Of a stretch of DNA of 64,000 nt, positions 1-11,222 are shown one piece after another. Source of the DNA: Entonaema liquescens (Eukaryota > Ascomycota > Sordariomycetes > Xylariales > Xylariaceae). The stretch is taken from NCBI GenBank assembly GCA_902805475.1, contig CADCSX010000006.1:930001-994000 (forward strand), in the 5' to 3' direction. A program made the translations under genes and the position numbers. Position 1 is the first letter of the stretch. The number at the start of each line of letters is the position of its first letter. Below the pieces are notes generated by a model, which was not told where the DNA came from, searched no databases, and worked only from the letters and a program-made list of their open reading frames with translations.

Positions 1-728
1 GTCAATTCTAGCCCGTATCTTTAATTATGATTGGATGAGAATGCTGTGCAACTAACTGGGATGTGGTCAACTTATAGCATCGAATTTGTTGACAGTGGCT
101 TCTTTCAGTGCAACTAAAGTACCTACCAAGGGACGTATTCAAATATGCCGTAATTAAGTCGAACGCATTGGTTAATAGACGTTAAATTGCATTCCGGTCT
201 AAGTAGATTTATGACGGCTTACCAGTGGATGCTTTGTTTCTGTGTGATTGTATGGAGTTAGGTGGTTTTTGGTTAACACGTAATAGTATTATTCGGGCTA
301 ATTAATGCCTTTAGGACAGTCTCTTCCAGGAACACTTGATTATGGACAATACTTCCCTGATTACGGCTTTTCTTTGATTCCTATTGTTATCCCTTTTTTT
401 TTTACACATTAACCATATACACAATACATCCCAAAATGTTAAGTAAACCGGCACTATCTCCCCTTAATATATGGAGCTTCACTTCTTTCACCCCCCACAT
501 AAACAATCCATTCAAAGTCATGCAATTAATCTTGGAATCAAGGTAATAACTACCCACACAAGACTAAAAGAGATCATGTCGATCGTCGGACTTATAAAGC
601 GTCGATTCGATAGAACAAGGGAACTCCTGGATCCACGGGTAAACGTGGAGATGCGATCAATCTAACTGATGTTTTCCTTCCCAACGCCAGGCTTGGTAAA
701 TTCATATTCCGGTACCTTAAGGTCGCAG
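1..728. other. Non-coding left edge
   Basis: A/T-rich sequence downstream of the exchanger gene that ends at 729. I see no conserved reading frame. A 64-codon open frame at 471-665 has no recognisable feature and was not called. Confidence 0.6.
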
Positions 729-2232
729 TTACGAGAGTCCTAGGTACCTTGCTACGTGGGCAGCTGCCTCGCCAGCTGCCTCACCGGCTGCTTCGTGTCC
801 CCCTTCACCTCCATGACCGGCAGCCTCATGAGGGTTCGGGTAGTAGAAGGCGGCCACGGCAATCGAGACGTAGACGATGATGCACAAGAAGCCCTCCAAG
901 TAGTCGCTCTTCTGGTCCCTCAGGAAGTTTCCAACGGTGATAATAGCAAGTATCAACATGACTACATCAAAAATCTCAAAGTTGAAGTCCATTGGGAAGT
1001 GGTAACCCCATCCCACAATAACAACCAAGGGGGCATTCAACATGGCGGTTTGGATCGTGGCGCCTATACAGTGAGTTAGGGCGAAGTTAATCTGATTGTC
1101 CCAGGCCTCGTCAATGGCCGTCAAGTGCTCGGCAGCTTTTTCGACCAGAGGAACCAAAATCAAGCCCATAAAGGGATCCGAAACGTGACCTTGTTCCACA
1201 ATGGGCGTAATCTCATTGACCAATGCAATGGCAATAAAGGTTACAAGAGTAACCGAAACGGCTAGCGCCACTACACATTCGGTAAATGTCAACTTGGCCT
1301 TCGCCCTGTCCTTGTGGCCATCCACGTCTCGTTCCTCGTCATGTTCGAAAATAGCGTCGTAGATACCATGGTGGGTATGCATCTGGAAGAAGAGGAAGAC
1401 GAAATACGCGATAAGAAGCAGAATCGCAATGATACGAGATATCTCGAGGATCCTACCATCAATCTCCTCTGTGGTAAGATTGTAGCCCGTGCTGTTGATC
1501 GACCGTTGGAAAACTGTAGGGATCGCTAAGCCAAGACCGCTAGGAGACATTAGCATTTCAATAAATTTGAGAAAGTAGATGCGGAATTGGGGCACAGTCT
1601 TACGCAATAAGCAGGAGATTCGAGCCAACTTCGCTGACTGCGCCGTGGAATGTGGCCTCCTCTCGTCGTAAACCAGCAGTAAAGAAACACAAGCCCAAGC
1701 ACAGAAGCATATTAGCTAGAATAGATCCGAGGATGGCGGCTTGAATGACGTAGTATTGATTGTGACGAAGCAGAACCATGAATAGGATGATCTCGACAAT
1801 AGATCCGATAGTCGTCTCGACAAGAACACCAAGCATATGCGGCATCTTTCTTGCTAGCTCCTGGCCAGCGAATCCGATGAGATTGGCGCATGGAACCATG
1901 GCGATGTACGCCAAACTGAACTTGAGTATGTCATGACCCTCAACAGCATGTTGGACAGCAATTGCAGCGGGCACAAAAGGCCAGAGGATGTTTACTGCCC
2001 TCGATATCCAACTACTAGATCGCCAAATGATGGAGAGAAATTGGAGGGGATGTAAACCACTTCGTCCTGATTCTCCTGCCGACTTTATGCGTACTAGGCC
2101 GCGTACTCCACCGGATTGGTTGCCCATTGCCTCTTGCCTGGTGGTGGGAAGAGCTGTTGCTTGTTCGCTGGTTTGGGAGGACTGCGTAGCCTTTTCGTGG
2201 TCCCCAAGTACACCCTCGCCGTTTGCTGTCAT
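729..2232 (-). CDS. CAX-type vacuolar cation/proton exchanger, divergent
   Basis: Exons 1604-2232 and 729-1539 (minus strand), joined by a 64-nt intron with donor GTAAGA, branch GCTAAT and acceptor CTAG; 479 residues. The start ATG at 2232 opens a hydrophilic tail of about 80 residues before the membrane core. The order of hydrophobic helices, an acidic loop between the halves (HDEERDVDG) and the two inverted halves match the Ca2+/H+ exchanger (CAX/VCX1) family, which loads Ca2+ into the vacuole using the proton gradient. The two alpha repeats are altered: where CAX usually has a G-N-A-x-E core, this protein has IGSIVEII in the first half and VEKAAEH in the second. Both acidic residues are kept and both asparagines are lost. 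The C-terminus is rich in Gly, His, Glu and Ala. The family is clear; ion specificity is not, and it could be a non-canonical exchanger. Confidence 0.85.
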
Positions 2233-3946
2233 CGCAAAATCTCAAAATACTTTTCCTTTGGAATCATAAAACAGAACGAGTAAACACCGGAGGGGGAAAA
2301 AAGAAAAAAAAGAAAGACGAGTGTAAAAGATAGAAAGTGACGAGAAAGAAGTAAGTAATAAGAAGAAGAAAAAAAAAAATAAAAGCCAAGAAAACAAATG
2401 AATGTCTGATGGTTATGATTTCAATGCAATCAGCCCCAGCGCAGTGAAACAATAAGGAAGGATTTCGCACTATGGCTACCAATAAGACCATTAAGTTACC
2501 AAGTTAATAAGTTAATTACCCCGTAACTTCCCATCCCATAAGCCACGGACAGGGCCAATTTATGAATTCATCCACTTGGCGTGTCGCTGCGTTGTTCATT
2601 GCCAAGAAGATTGATGGACGAATTGATGACTGCTTCTGCTTACTTTACTATGTACAAGCTTGATGTCCCGCCCCATCTCAGTCTAACCTAGTCTACACTA
2701 TCGTCAGGCCTCCCATGGCACGTGCTGTGACAGATTTCAAGGATCCACCTATGAAACGGGGGGAGGCCTGTATTAACTAGGTTAGTACCTAGATTTACTG
2801 CGGTAGCAGCCGATACTCGTACAGGTGGGGCGTTTGGAAAGGACTCCTCGAATAAGAAGCCTTGTTTCGTATAGGGAAAGACATGATTCGAGGTAAGCTG
2901 GCGTCAAAAAAAGATAGCCCCATGTTGACTACAAAAGGGATCATCTATTAACATATCTGAGAAATGATTCCAGCTGAATATTAACGACCTACATATCCCA
3001 TTTAATTTCTTCGCGAGCTCACTTTATGAATGTCCATATACCTTTACCTAAGTAGGTACCTAAGATATCTACTTGTTAGGTTGGTTCTAAAGTCGGTGAG
3101 TCTTGAGACATTGTATTAAATCTGATAGGCTTGACAATGAGGACATTGTATTTCGATAAGGTTGTTGACATATATTGAGCCAATAAATGTCAATCCTTTA
3201 GGGGGATCTTCAAGGTTTCCAGTGGATTCAACTACAATATGTTGCCCAATTGCTTTACTCTATTTGTGTCGTTTACATTCATCACCTCTTTACTATTAAC
3301 AGCAATGCATCATAGAATTAAGTTGAGTTATTTTGATACGTTATGGTTTAATCACTTTGAGCTTCGGCTCTCAAGTTTTATTTCTTACCTTATGCATGTA
3401 CGTAGGCAAAATGCCGTCACGAAGCATGAGCCATACTGTGGTGGCTACGATGGATATCATTTCTGACGCCATTCTGTCGAGTAGATAATTGCCTGGTTAG
3501 CTTTTTACGTCCTTACTTGGCGAGATAAGCATATTCACCCTATATATTAGCGAGTTAAGCTTTCGAAAGGGCTGAATGCATACCAGTTGAAGAGTGGTGC
3601 CAAAGACTCCACCAATGATATTCAAATGGACCACATGCCCCCTATCTTACGTTAGACCAACGTTGTCTTTCAAATGATATACTTTCAAAGTTCCTCGTAT
3701 TACATTCTATCTAGTTGCTAGCTTTTGAAAACATTTTTGATGCCCATTTCTTCTCATAATCTTTCCATGTATAACACGTATCTATCGGAAGTGGTGAAAG
3801 ACTACCATACCAGCTGGCTGCGGTAATAATGTGGGTTGCCTCGACTTGGTCCAACAGGTTTGATTGACGAATACCTATCCTTGGAGTGTTTGTGGTCCTC
3901 TCACTAATTTAGAGCTAAAGCTTACACTGGCAGATCGTTATAAAGC
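2233..3946. other. Intergenic, upstream of the exchanger
   Basis: Non-coding. Just upstream of the exchanger start lies a purine-rich stretch on the plus strand (about 2285-2400), which is pyrimidine-rich on the gene's own strand, as expected for a fungal promoter or leader. The rest is A/T-rich with scattered GTAGGTACCTA-like palindromes. No gene seen. Confidence 0.5.
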
Positions 3947-6016
3947 CTATAACTGAATGTGTGGTTCAGGTAAAGGTTTCCAAGTGATAGTGATCTCCTT
4001 AGCCTTATTCTCCATCTCGTCAATGCTATACGAGGTTTCTTCCAACTGATCCTCTACTCCCAGAATCTCAGAGCTTCCGGGCCCACACATAAGCCATGGA
4101 AGAAGCGATGCTTTCCAAGCCGGAAACTGATTAAGCGGCGTAGAGCATACTGTTGCTATAAAGAGTGCGATAGTCAGGACGGCTATTGATGAAAGATACG
4201 CCATCCATTGCCACCGAACTTGTATACAAGCCGCGTAATGGAATACTTCGCCAACCGCAGGGTCCGAATAATTTTCATGGCCGTTATTTCGAACCCAAGT
4301 AGTCAGCGAATCCGATATATTCGCAAATGCTCGTTGGATCCGCTCCAAGTCGATATGCCCAAGGTCATATATGTGTTGCAATGTTTGCAGGCCCTCAAGT
4401 GGGGACGTTAAACTGCCAATTCCTGAGGCCTTAAGTGTTCCATTAAAATTCATATATATAACTTGATTCACGAAAAGATTCGCAGTAGCAGAGTCCATAA
4501 AATATAGGCATTTGCGATCAAGAAGATAATGTGTTAAGGGCGACTTGGCGTCAGGATCGGATGCATAAGGAAGCCATTGAGTAGTCTTGTTGATAATATA
4601 CCCTCGGCCTGTTAGGTCATGTATGTCTTGTGAGGTCAGGCAATGCGTATCTATCATTCCCATAAAGCTGTCTGTCTGCTCTTCTCCACCCCAAAGCATA
4701 TCCCCCGATTCGGAAATCAGCCGCTCGGTAAGATAACCCGCTTCTATTGTAGCATTATAGGTTCGCACGCAAGGTCGAATAGTGCAAGTTGCAGCTCCGT
4801 ATCCTCTACAGCGCCATGAATCGACAGACCCTTTGTTGTCACATTCGTCTATGGGTTGTCCAGAACTCATATCCAAGTGCTCATCCGAGAAGGGTGTTTT
4901 ACCAGCGAGTATCTTCACGACAGCTCTCCCAAAGTACTTGCTAGACGAGGTGACCTTAGCCACTTCCATTGGCGGTACCCCATAACAAGGAGACGAACCG
5001 TCAGCCAAGATCTCAGAGTAGTTTATTACATTCATCTGTGAAGAGTCTGTTGAAGTAGCTGCAAGGTCAATGCTGGTTTTAAGGGTGCGGAAGACAGAGG
5101 TATTATCTGGACAGTTGATGGTAACCTCGTTCGACTTGTTAGACATGGTAATATAGGTAGTGTCGATAGTTATTTCCTCGGATGAATCTTCGCATGCACT
5201 GCAGTACCCTATTGTGCCATAAATTTCCGAAAAGGAACAGTTGCCGCTTGTACATTCAGGGTCTAAATCACCTCCCGATTGTGAAAGGCCCCGTAATAAT
5301 GCCGACTGAATTTCACTGTATTGTACCCAAATATAGTTCGGTTGGGGAACCAAGTTTGTCCGAGGCAATGTAGCTCGCCCACTGACTATGGCTACGCTAC
5401 AGTCAAATGGACTTATTAGCTGTTGTATGGAAGGATCAATTCCTGTAGAGGCAATGATGAGAATGCTACCCCAAACTGTAAAAGGATGATATAAGCGTCG
5501 TGTCCAGAGTAGCTGCAGTGAACCCCATGTTCCACGCCCAGCGTTATCGAGTCGAACTAGGTCGTACAGCGGACAGCGTGCTCGTGAGAACCAATTCCAC
5601 TGGAACTGACCGATGCATGATGCGAGGACGAAAGATATGCTAGCTTTGAAAACGATAGAGTATATCGAAAGCAAGGTGTTTATCGATATTTGGAATGGCC
5701 ACTGGGGCAACGAGTGTCCATCGTGAGTATATAGAGTAGCGAATATAACAATGGGAATACTCAAAGCAAGCACACAGCTAGCAACCTCCCGCTTCCACAC
5801 TGCATATAAGTTTCGTAGCCCAGTGCCAAATGCCTGACCTTGTCCGGCCGATTCGCTTGGTGTTGTTGGGAGCTTAGGTGGAAATGCGGGCTCTCCCGAA
5901 GCTTGAGAGGTGGACGCCCGAAAGGTGTGGTCATGGCTGTTGGCCGTTAGAGTTGAACATTCTGATGAGGATGGATTTGACGCCATCAGTTCCATCGATT
6001 CCATCGATTCCATCAT
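3947..6016 (-). CDS. DUF3176 family membrane protein
   Basis: A single open frame of 689 residues. The open frame extends to a TTG at 6025, but the first ATG is at 6016. After a Ser/Thr-rich N-terminus there are helices at about residues 75-130 (VLALSIPIVIFATLY and a second around ISFVLASCIGQF), followed by the short pattern QWNWFSRARCPLYDLVRLD, which is characteristic of fungal DUF3176 proteins. A third helix (ILIIASTGIDP) leads into a large extracytoplasmic domain with many Cys and N-glycosylation sequons. A last helix near residue 620 (AVLTIALFIATV) precedes a short cytoplasmic tail. This is the usual DUF3176 plan. No biochemical role is known to me for the family. A paralogue lies at 39755-41871. 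Confidence 0.85.
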   Translation of the reverse strand: MMESMESMELMASNPSSSECSTLTANSHDHTFRASTSQASGEPAFPPKLPTTPSESAGQGQAFGTGLRNLYAVWKREVASCVLALSIPIVIFATLYTHDGHSLPQWPFQISINTLLSIYSIVFKASISFVLASCIGQFQWNWFSRARCPLYDLVRLDNAGRGTWGSLQLLWTRRLYHPFTVWGSILIIASTGIDPSIQQLISPFDCSVAIVSGRATLPRTNLVPQPNYIWVQYSEIQSALLRGLSQSGGDLDPECTSGNCSFSEIYGTIGYCSACEDSSEEITIDTTYITMSNKSNEVTINCPDNTSVFRTLKTSIDLAATSTDSSQMNVINYSEILADGSSPCYGVPPMEVAKVTSSSKYFGRAVVKILAGKTPFSDEHLDMSSGQPIDECDNKGSVDSWRCRGYGAATCTIRPCVRTYNATIEAGYLTERLISESGDMLWGGEEQTDSFMGMIDTHCLTSQDIHDLTGRGYIINKTTQWLPYASDPDAKSPLTHYLLDRKCLYFMDSATANLFVNQVIYMNFNGTLKASGIGSLTSPLEGLQTLQHIYDLGHIDLERIQRAFANISDSLTTWVRNNGHENYSDPAVGEVFHYAACIQVRWQWMAYLSSIAVLTIALFIATVCSTPLNQFPAWKASLLPWLMCGPGSSEILGVEDQLEETSYSIDEMENKAKEITITWKPLPEPHIQL

Positions 6017-6674
6017 GAAATTCAACGTGTTAGGACAATAACGCCTGTATTAATAGGTCAGGTTTATCGTAAGAAAGGATAATGCTTTTCTGTATCGTTT
6101 CTGTAGGGTAGAAATGAGTTTGAGCGGGCCTCTTCCGACTTAAATATTGAAGCGTAGAGGAAATTGTTTCTAAAGTGTGTCTGGTACTCTGCTGTACAAC
6201 ACTTAGTTTTCTAAAACTACACTATAGAAGCGCATTTAAGACACAGATAGTCGAGATGTAAGTAGGTCCCCTTTCATTGACGAAAATGTAAGGCTCGCAT
6301 CCGATTCATTGAAAGTACTTTACACTCCTAACCGCCCGAATGGATCCAGATTGCCACCTAGGTATATCTTACAATGCCTGGAAGCCGAGATAACTCTTGT
6401 ACCCGACAGGGCAATACGGGGGACATGGTACTAAGTAAGGCGATGTTCGATCTGATTCCCTGATTCCGTCTAGGTATATCTACCTTCTGTCCTCTTCAAA
6501 TATTCCTTATTCGCGTCACGGTACACGGCGTGGGTCCCATATGCAGTCGCCCCTGAAAATACTAAGTCCTATTTGGCGGTAAGATGTTCCTGTCGAGTTC
6601 CTGTCATCCCAACTTTGCTAGGATACGAATTTGTGCGACAACGCTTGGACGGATAGTCTCAAGTTGCGCTGTCA

Positions 6675-6779
6675 GGGGTCTCACTTGAGACCCCCTTAGA
6701 ACAAAGAAGCTGTTTTGTATGTATAGCTCTGACTTCAGAGCTTCCTTAGTTAGAGTTCCTTGCGGAACAACGAAGTTGT
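6675..6779. repeat. Cluster of four short perfect hairpins
   Basis: Within 105 bp there are four perfect stems: 6675-6694 (9-bp stem, GGGGTCTCA with loop CT), 6725-6742 (8-bp stem, AGCTCTGA with loop CT), 6755-6768 (GTTCC with loop TTGC) and 6767-6779 (ACAAC with loop GAA). The last two overlap by two bases. They do not fall in a coding frame. Confidence 0.7.
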
Positions 6780-7451
6780 GTCCTCACCTTTTGGTTTGCC
6801 TCGTGACATGCGCTCTATAATTGATCTTATGTCAGCTAGTGCTTAGATATCTCCCTGTTCTCTTCGCTGAATGTCTTCTAAGGCAGCTCGGATTGCATCT
6901 CGTCCACCGCCAGATAGCTATCTCTAGGGCAGCAGCGCCAGGAATTGTAAGCCAAAGCCCCGGAGGAATCTTTCCTATAGATGGGCTAATGGACCTCAGT
7001 ATTGACCATACTACCCGCTGGTTGAATGCTATAAAGTTGAACAGGGCCGACGACCCGGCGGATATGCTTACTATATATAATTTCCCTTTAGCTTTACCAT
7101 ATATAGTAGTTAAATTATAATACTTTACACCCACGCATACATTCTAGAACATATCCAAGCTTGAGATTGACCCGATTCATCTTTGGAAGGGCGCCAATAA
7201 TGATGGAAAATAATGAGGCCAAATGAAAGGGAGAGCTGCTTCAGTTACCCTCCGGTTAGTATTTTTTGCCAAGGGAAAAGGGGGTGGGATTTACGAAAAC
7301 GATTGTTACAACGGTGAATAACATTACCGGTCTTCCCTGCTTAGATATTTCTGCTGATTTTAGATGAGGCATCTACCTAGACCAAAGAAAATGTTCAGTA
7401 TGTAAGCCGTAGGCCTCCATAGTTAGGTAGGTAGGTTCAGATCTCCTTGTT

Positions 7452-7468
7452 GAACAACTTCGTTGTTC
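7452..7468. repeat. Palindrome related to the 6.7 kb cluster
   Basis: A 7-bp perfect stem GAACAAC with loop TTC. The 16 bases at 7454-7469 are the exact reverse complement of 6764-6779, and both copies are followed within about 40 bp by CCTCGTGACA. This suggests two scattered copies of a short palindromic repeat. Confidence 0.6.
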
Positions 7469-8351
7469 CATGCTTCTTGCTCCACCTCGTGACACTCATC
7501 ACTGCGAGCTATTCAGAAAACAGGCGAGCATAGCTGTCTGGAACCGAACCACGACATTTGTCCGATGACAGGGTGTTATCCATCGGGTTCTCGATAAGTA
7601 CCTAAGTCAGTAACGCTTCGACCATGTAACTAGGGAAGCCCACTATGCATACATGTTAAAAGCCTAATCACCGCCCAAAAATGAGCAATACGTATGAATT
7701 TATATAATGAGTAGGAAACTAGCAAGGGGATTGCTAGGTTACGTCTTCCATATCTTTAATCAAAAGAAATTTTATCGGAAAAGACTACGAGGCCGCCGCA
7801 ACGACCTGTCCTTCTTCTTCATTTACAGATGCTCACTAAGCCAATTATGCCTATGAATATAACTAATGTCAGGTACCTGGATCTGTGGAACCGAAACACA
7901 GGACGTTGTAGACATCGTGAAGAATAGTTTTCAGTCGGCCCCCTTCAACTGAGGTAGTTTGAACTATAGACACGTTCAGGAATGAAGTCATATTTCCTCT
8001 ATTGATATAAGTTAGGCAGTGTACCTTGGGTAACTTGTCTGGGTGGTTTTAGTAACTCTTTGTTAAACTTACATGACTATAAAACTTCATTGAGAACCCC
8101 TTACGCTCAATAGGTAATATATTTCTTTAAGACCCGCACTCGTTACTAATGACTTGCTAGCTTATCGCCATTTGTCTTGGTGTCGATATCGACTCTTCTA
8201 CTAGAATTAGTTCCAGGCTGGGTCAGTAATGACACCCCAAGCAGCGGCATTCGCAGGGTGACGCCGTTTCCGTCTCATTCAATAAAATATAGATCAAGCT
8301 AGCCCTGAAAGTGGCTTGAATATGCTGGGTACCTTATGAGATCGTAATAAT

Positions 8352-10511
8352 TCAGATAATGCTAATATAATTGTTTGAGGTAGGGTTAAGGATACACCGA
8401 ATATGCTCTTCCCGTCCAGAAATCAGGGTAAGCATTCCAACGCGTCGATATTTCTCGTCGCCGACTTGGACTATAGCCAAACCACTAACCCTCCAATTCC
8501 TACGATCACCGAGGGCACGTTTATAATATGTTTCCGTTATGAACGGGACGAATATGACCTGGCTGCAGATATCCTCTTTCGTGTCGAACGAAATATAGGA
8601 TGCGATGAAGTCATCTGTTGTCATATGATCCCGTGGTGGGATTTGGAGCAATAAAGTATCATCCTTATGGTTTCGTAATTCCACCACATCGATTTGGGCT
8701 TCGTATACGAAACCTGATGAGTCTCTGGCGGACGTGTCGAGACTTGCGGTTATTAAACTACCAGAGAGTGTGGCTATACCATTGCAAACCTCTCCAGTTT
8801 CGTCTAGGGGTTCCACGGATGTCGTTTGTGCGCTAATGACAGATACAAGGACGTTTGAGTTGGCCCAAAAATTTGTGTTTATATTGATGAGACCGTCAAC
8901 TGCTGCCCACGACCAGGAAGGGGCACGATATGGTATAGGTCGATAGCCATCCAAGCGCACGTGCCAGAGCAAAGCTAATGGCATCTTCAGTCTCCATATC
9001 CCGGCCAGGTATTTTGTATCTTGGCATCCAAGTGCTTCGAGACGCTCCTTCATGTCCTTGGCTATTCCAGATAATGCTACTAGCTTGTCACTAGGAAGAG
9101 TAAGCTTACACGTAGCGTAGAGTTCCTGTACAGAATACCAGTCCACAAAGAGCTGTGTTATAGCACTATCGCAGGTTGGTCTGTGGGGGCTCCTAACAAC
9201 GGTTTCCAGGTATGGTTAGGTTCAACAAAAGCTTCCTCTGTCTCCTTTTCGTCGTAGCAGTGCACGGTCTTCGGGTGAGTCTCACAACAAGAGACTTCAC
9301 GGCACTCCCAAAATATTTGCTTCGAGCCAAAATACAAGACTTGTGGTGGAAGTAATCTTTCCTGGACTGCCCAGCCACGTTTTACCAAAGGCTCATCCTC
9401 AAAACTAAGGCGCCATGCCGAACCTTTTCTCGTTTAAGCCGGTAAGGTTGCGGGTTTTCAGGACCATCCACGCCAAAGTTGAAGACGGTTGGCCTAACAT
9501 CCGATGGATTGCGAGCGAAAAATAGACCCACGTCGCTATTATCTGCCCCTAGTGCTGCTATGCTCATAAATGCATTGCCGTACACTGCCTGCATCGATGC
9601 GGCCTCTGCGCGCCAGTCCTCAACGGAGTCTTGGAAGATACATAAACTATCGATCCATAAGTAACGGATTCCTAGTCTTTTAGCTATATCTAATGCGTCT
9701 CGGAAAGTCCTCGGGAGCGTATGGCACGGTCGTCCCTTAGAAAGTGATTCCAACGTAGAGCGCGTTAGTTTCGGGGGTTGTTTCGCTGATTCTGTCCCCC
9801 AGCAGTGACTCAACGTCAGGTACCGGCTCTGTGGATCTACATGGTGCTTCTCAACGACACGGAAAGTAGGCTCTGTTGCTGTGCTGTTCAGCTCTACTAG
9901 TCGGTTAGGGATGTAGCTAGTTGTGCCTCTTTGATTGCATGAAGCATGCGTCTGGAGGCACGTGTTAAGCCACCCCTGTATAATGTTCCACGCATCCTCG
10001 TCGCCAGTAGAAGGGCTTATATTGAGGTTCAAGTCCACATCGTAAGCTGCGATTTGGTTAGTCTACATAGAGAACCAAACGTACCGAGAGTGTAAGTACA
10101 ATCGTGCGGTACCAAGTCAACGCTACCTTGTATCTTTCCTACATATAGATACATGAACGGTCGAGGCTTTCGGCTGATACGGAACACTGAATAATAGCCC
10201 AATCTCGCAATTTCAGTATTGGGCTGATAATTATCCTCCAACGGTACAACCGGTACCATAAACTTATTACAGAGAAAACATCCCTGATATACAGCTTGGA
10301 GGAATGACTCCCGCGTAGGGTGATGTCCGAAGATAAAGTGTTCCGGCGTGTTTGGTTGTTCTGCCTCTTCATAAAGAATTTCCTCTGGTTTGTCACTGAG
10401 GCCATTCTGTAGTTCCGTGGATTTACACCACTGCTGAACAGTGGAAACACGCTTGGTTTTCAAAGGATCCCAGATCCCTTCAAGACTTTCACGACAGATG
10501 TTGCAAATCAT
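8352..10511 (-). CDS. HET-domain protein, reading frame disturbed (possible pseudogene)
   Basis: HET proteins trigger heterokaryon incompatibility and related cell death in fungi. The domain is plain: YLTLSHCWG, then RTFRDALDIAKRLGIRYLWI with DSLCIFQDS, then YGNAFMSIAAL, then KRGWAVQERLL and a DWYSVQELY/SDKLVALSGIA tail. Coding falls in four open pieces on the minus strand: 10511 to about 10085, about 10046 to about 9430, about 9435 to about 9160, and about 9190 to 8352. The first junction may be an intron ending at 10047 (CGCAG acceptor, GACTAAC branch) with donor at 10126, 10099 or 10084. The second, near 9430, has no good intron and looks like loss of one base in an A-run. The third, near 9190-9130, is unresolved. 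I chose ATG 10511 (MICNICRESLEGIW), the usual Cys-rich HET start; an upstream in-frame ATG exists at 10601. Confidence 0.7.
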
Positions 10512-11222
10512 ACTTCGAAGGATACGAGGAAAACAGTGATGGGTTGAGCAAAGAAGAAGCCATACAATTAAGTCGCAAGGCGAGACAAGGAACATGGCCA
10601 TTAGTGCTATTTGTAAGACAAGTTGGTTCCCAACGTCACACCCTGATTCGAAGCTGACAAGGTATATGCGTACCTTGAGTATATAAATAGAATACAGATC
10701 ATCGTTAATGCCATTATTATACCCCCTGTCCTAAAAACTTATAACAGCCCAACAAAATTAGAAAATGATGAAATTGTGTATCAATTTCTTGAGTAGATTT
10801 TTTGTCAATTTATTCGAATGTAATAACTAAGTAGAAATATAATAAGCGCGTGGATAGTTGGGGTGATCTCGCATATTAGTGCTGTCTCCTTAAACTCGAC
10901 GATGCACCTATCAGGGGTGCGTTGTCTTAAATGCCTGAGAAACAAAACTCATATTCAACAAGGAAACAAAGTAGGTAACCTATATTTAGTACTAATATAC
11001 AATTTCGCTCCGCGAAACATGACTCGTGTGGATTTTCCATTGCTAGTCGAGAACCCGAATACCGTGGTGTATCCGCGTCTGCGTCCCTTTCTTCACCCCT
11101 TATCCAATCCATAGAAACCATCCAAAACCCTCATTAACGCTTAGCCCAAAACTCATGATCAACTATAGGATTGGAGTGAGCAAAACCAAACCATAAGCTG
11201 CATGATATAGTATACAAGTATA
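10512..11222. other. Intergenic
   Basis: A/T-rich sequence between the HET gene and the small membrane protein. The HET frame stays open up to 10601. Nothing else supportable seen. Confidence 0.5.

Larger units (their letters stand above)
6017..8351. other. Long non-coding stretch with hairpins
   Basis: No supportable gene in 2.3 kb. It contains the hairpin cluster at 6675-6779, a related palindrome at 7452-7468, and an open frame pair near 6821-7134 on both strands without family features. It may hold decayed mobile DNA, but I found no transposase remnant. Confidence 0.5.

Noticed and set aside
6821..7134. Overlapping open frames on both strands of about 100 codons
   Set aside because: No conserved motif or splice continuation on either strand; likely chance or decayed sequence.
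10047..10084. A 38-nt intron in the HET gene
   Set aside because: Signals are good at the 3' side but the length is below what fungal introns usually allow. Upstream donors at 10099 or 10126 are equally in phase, so no single intron was fixed.
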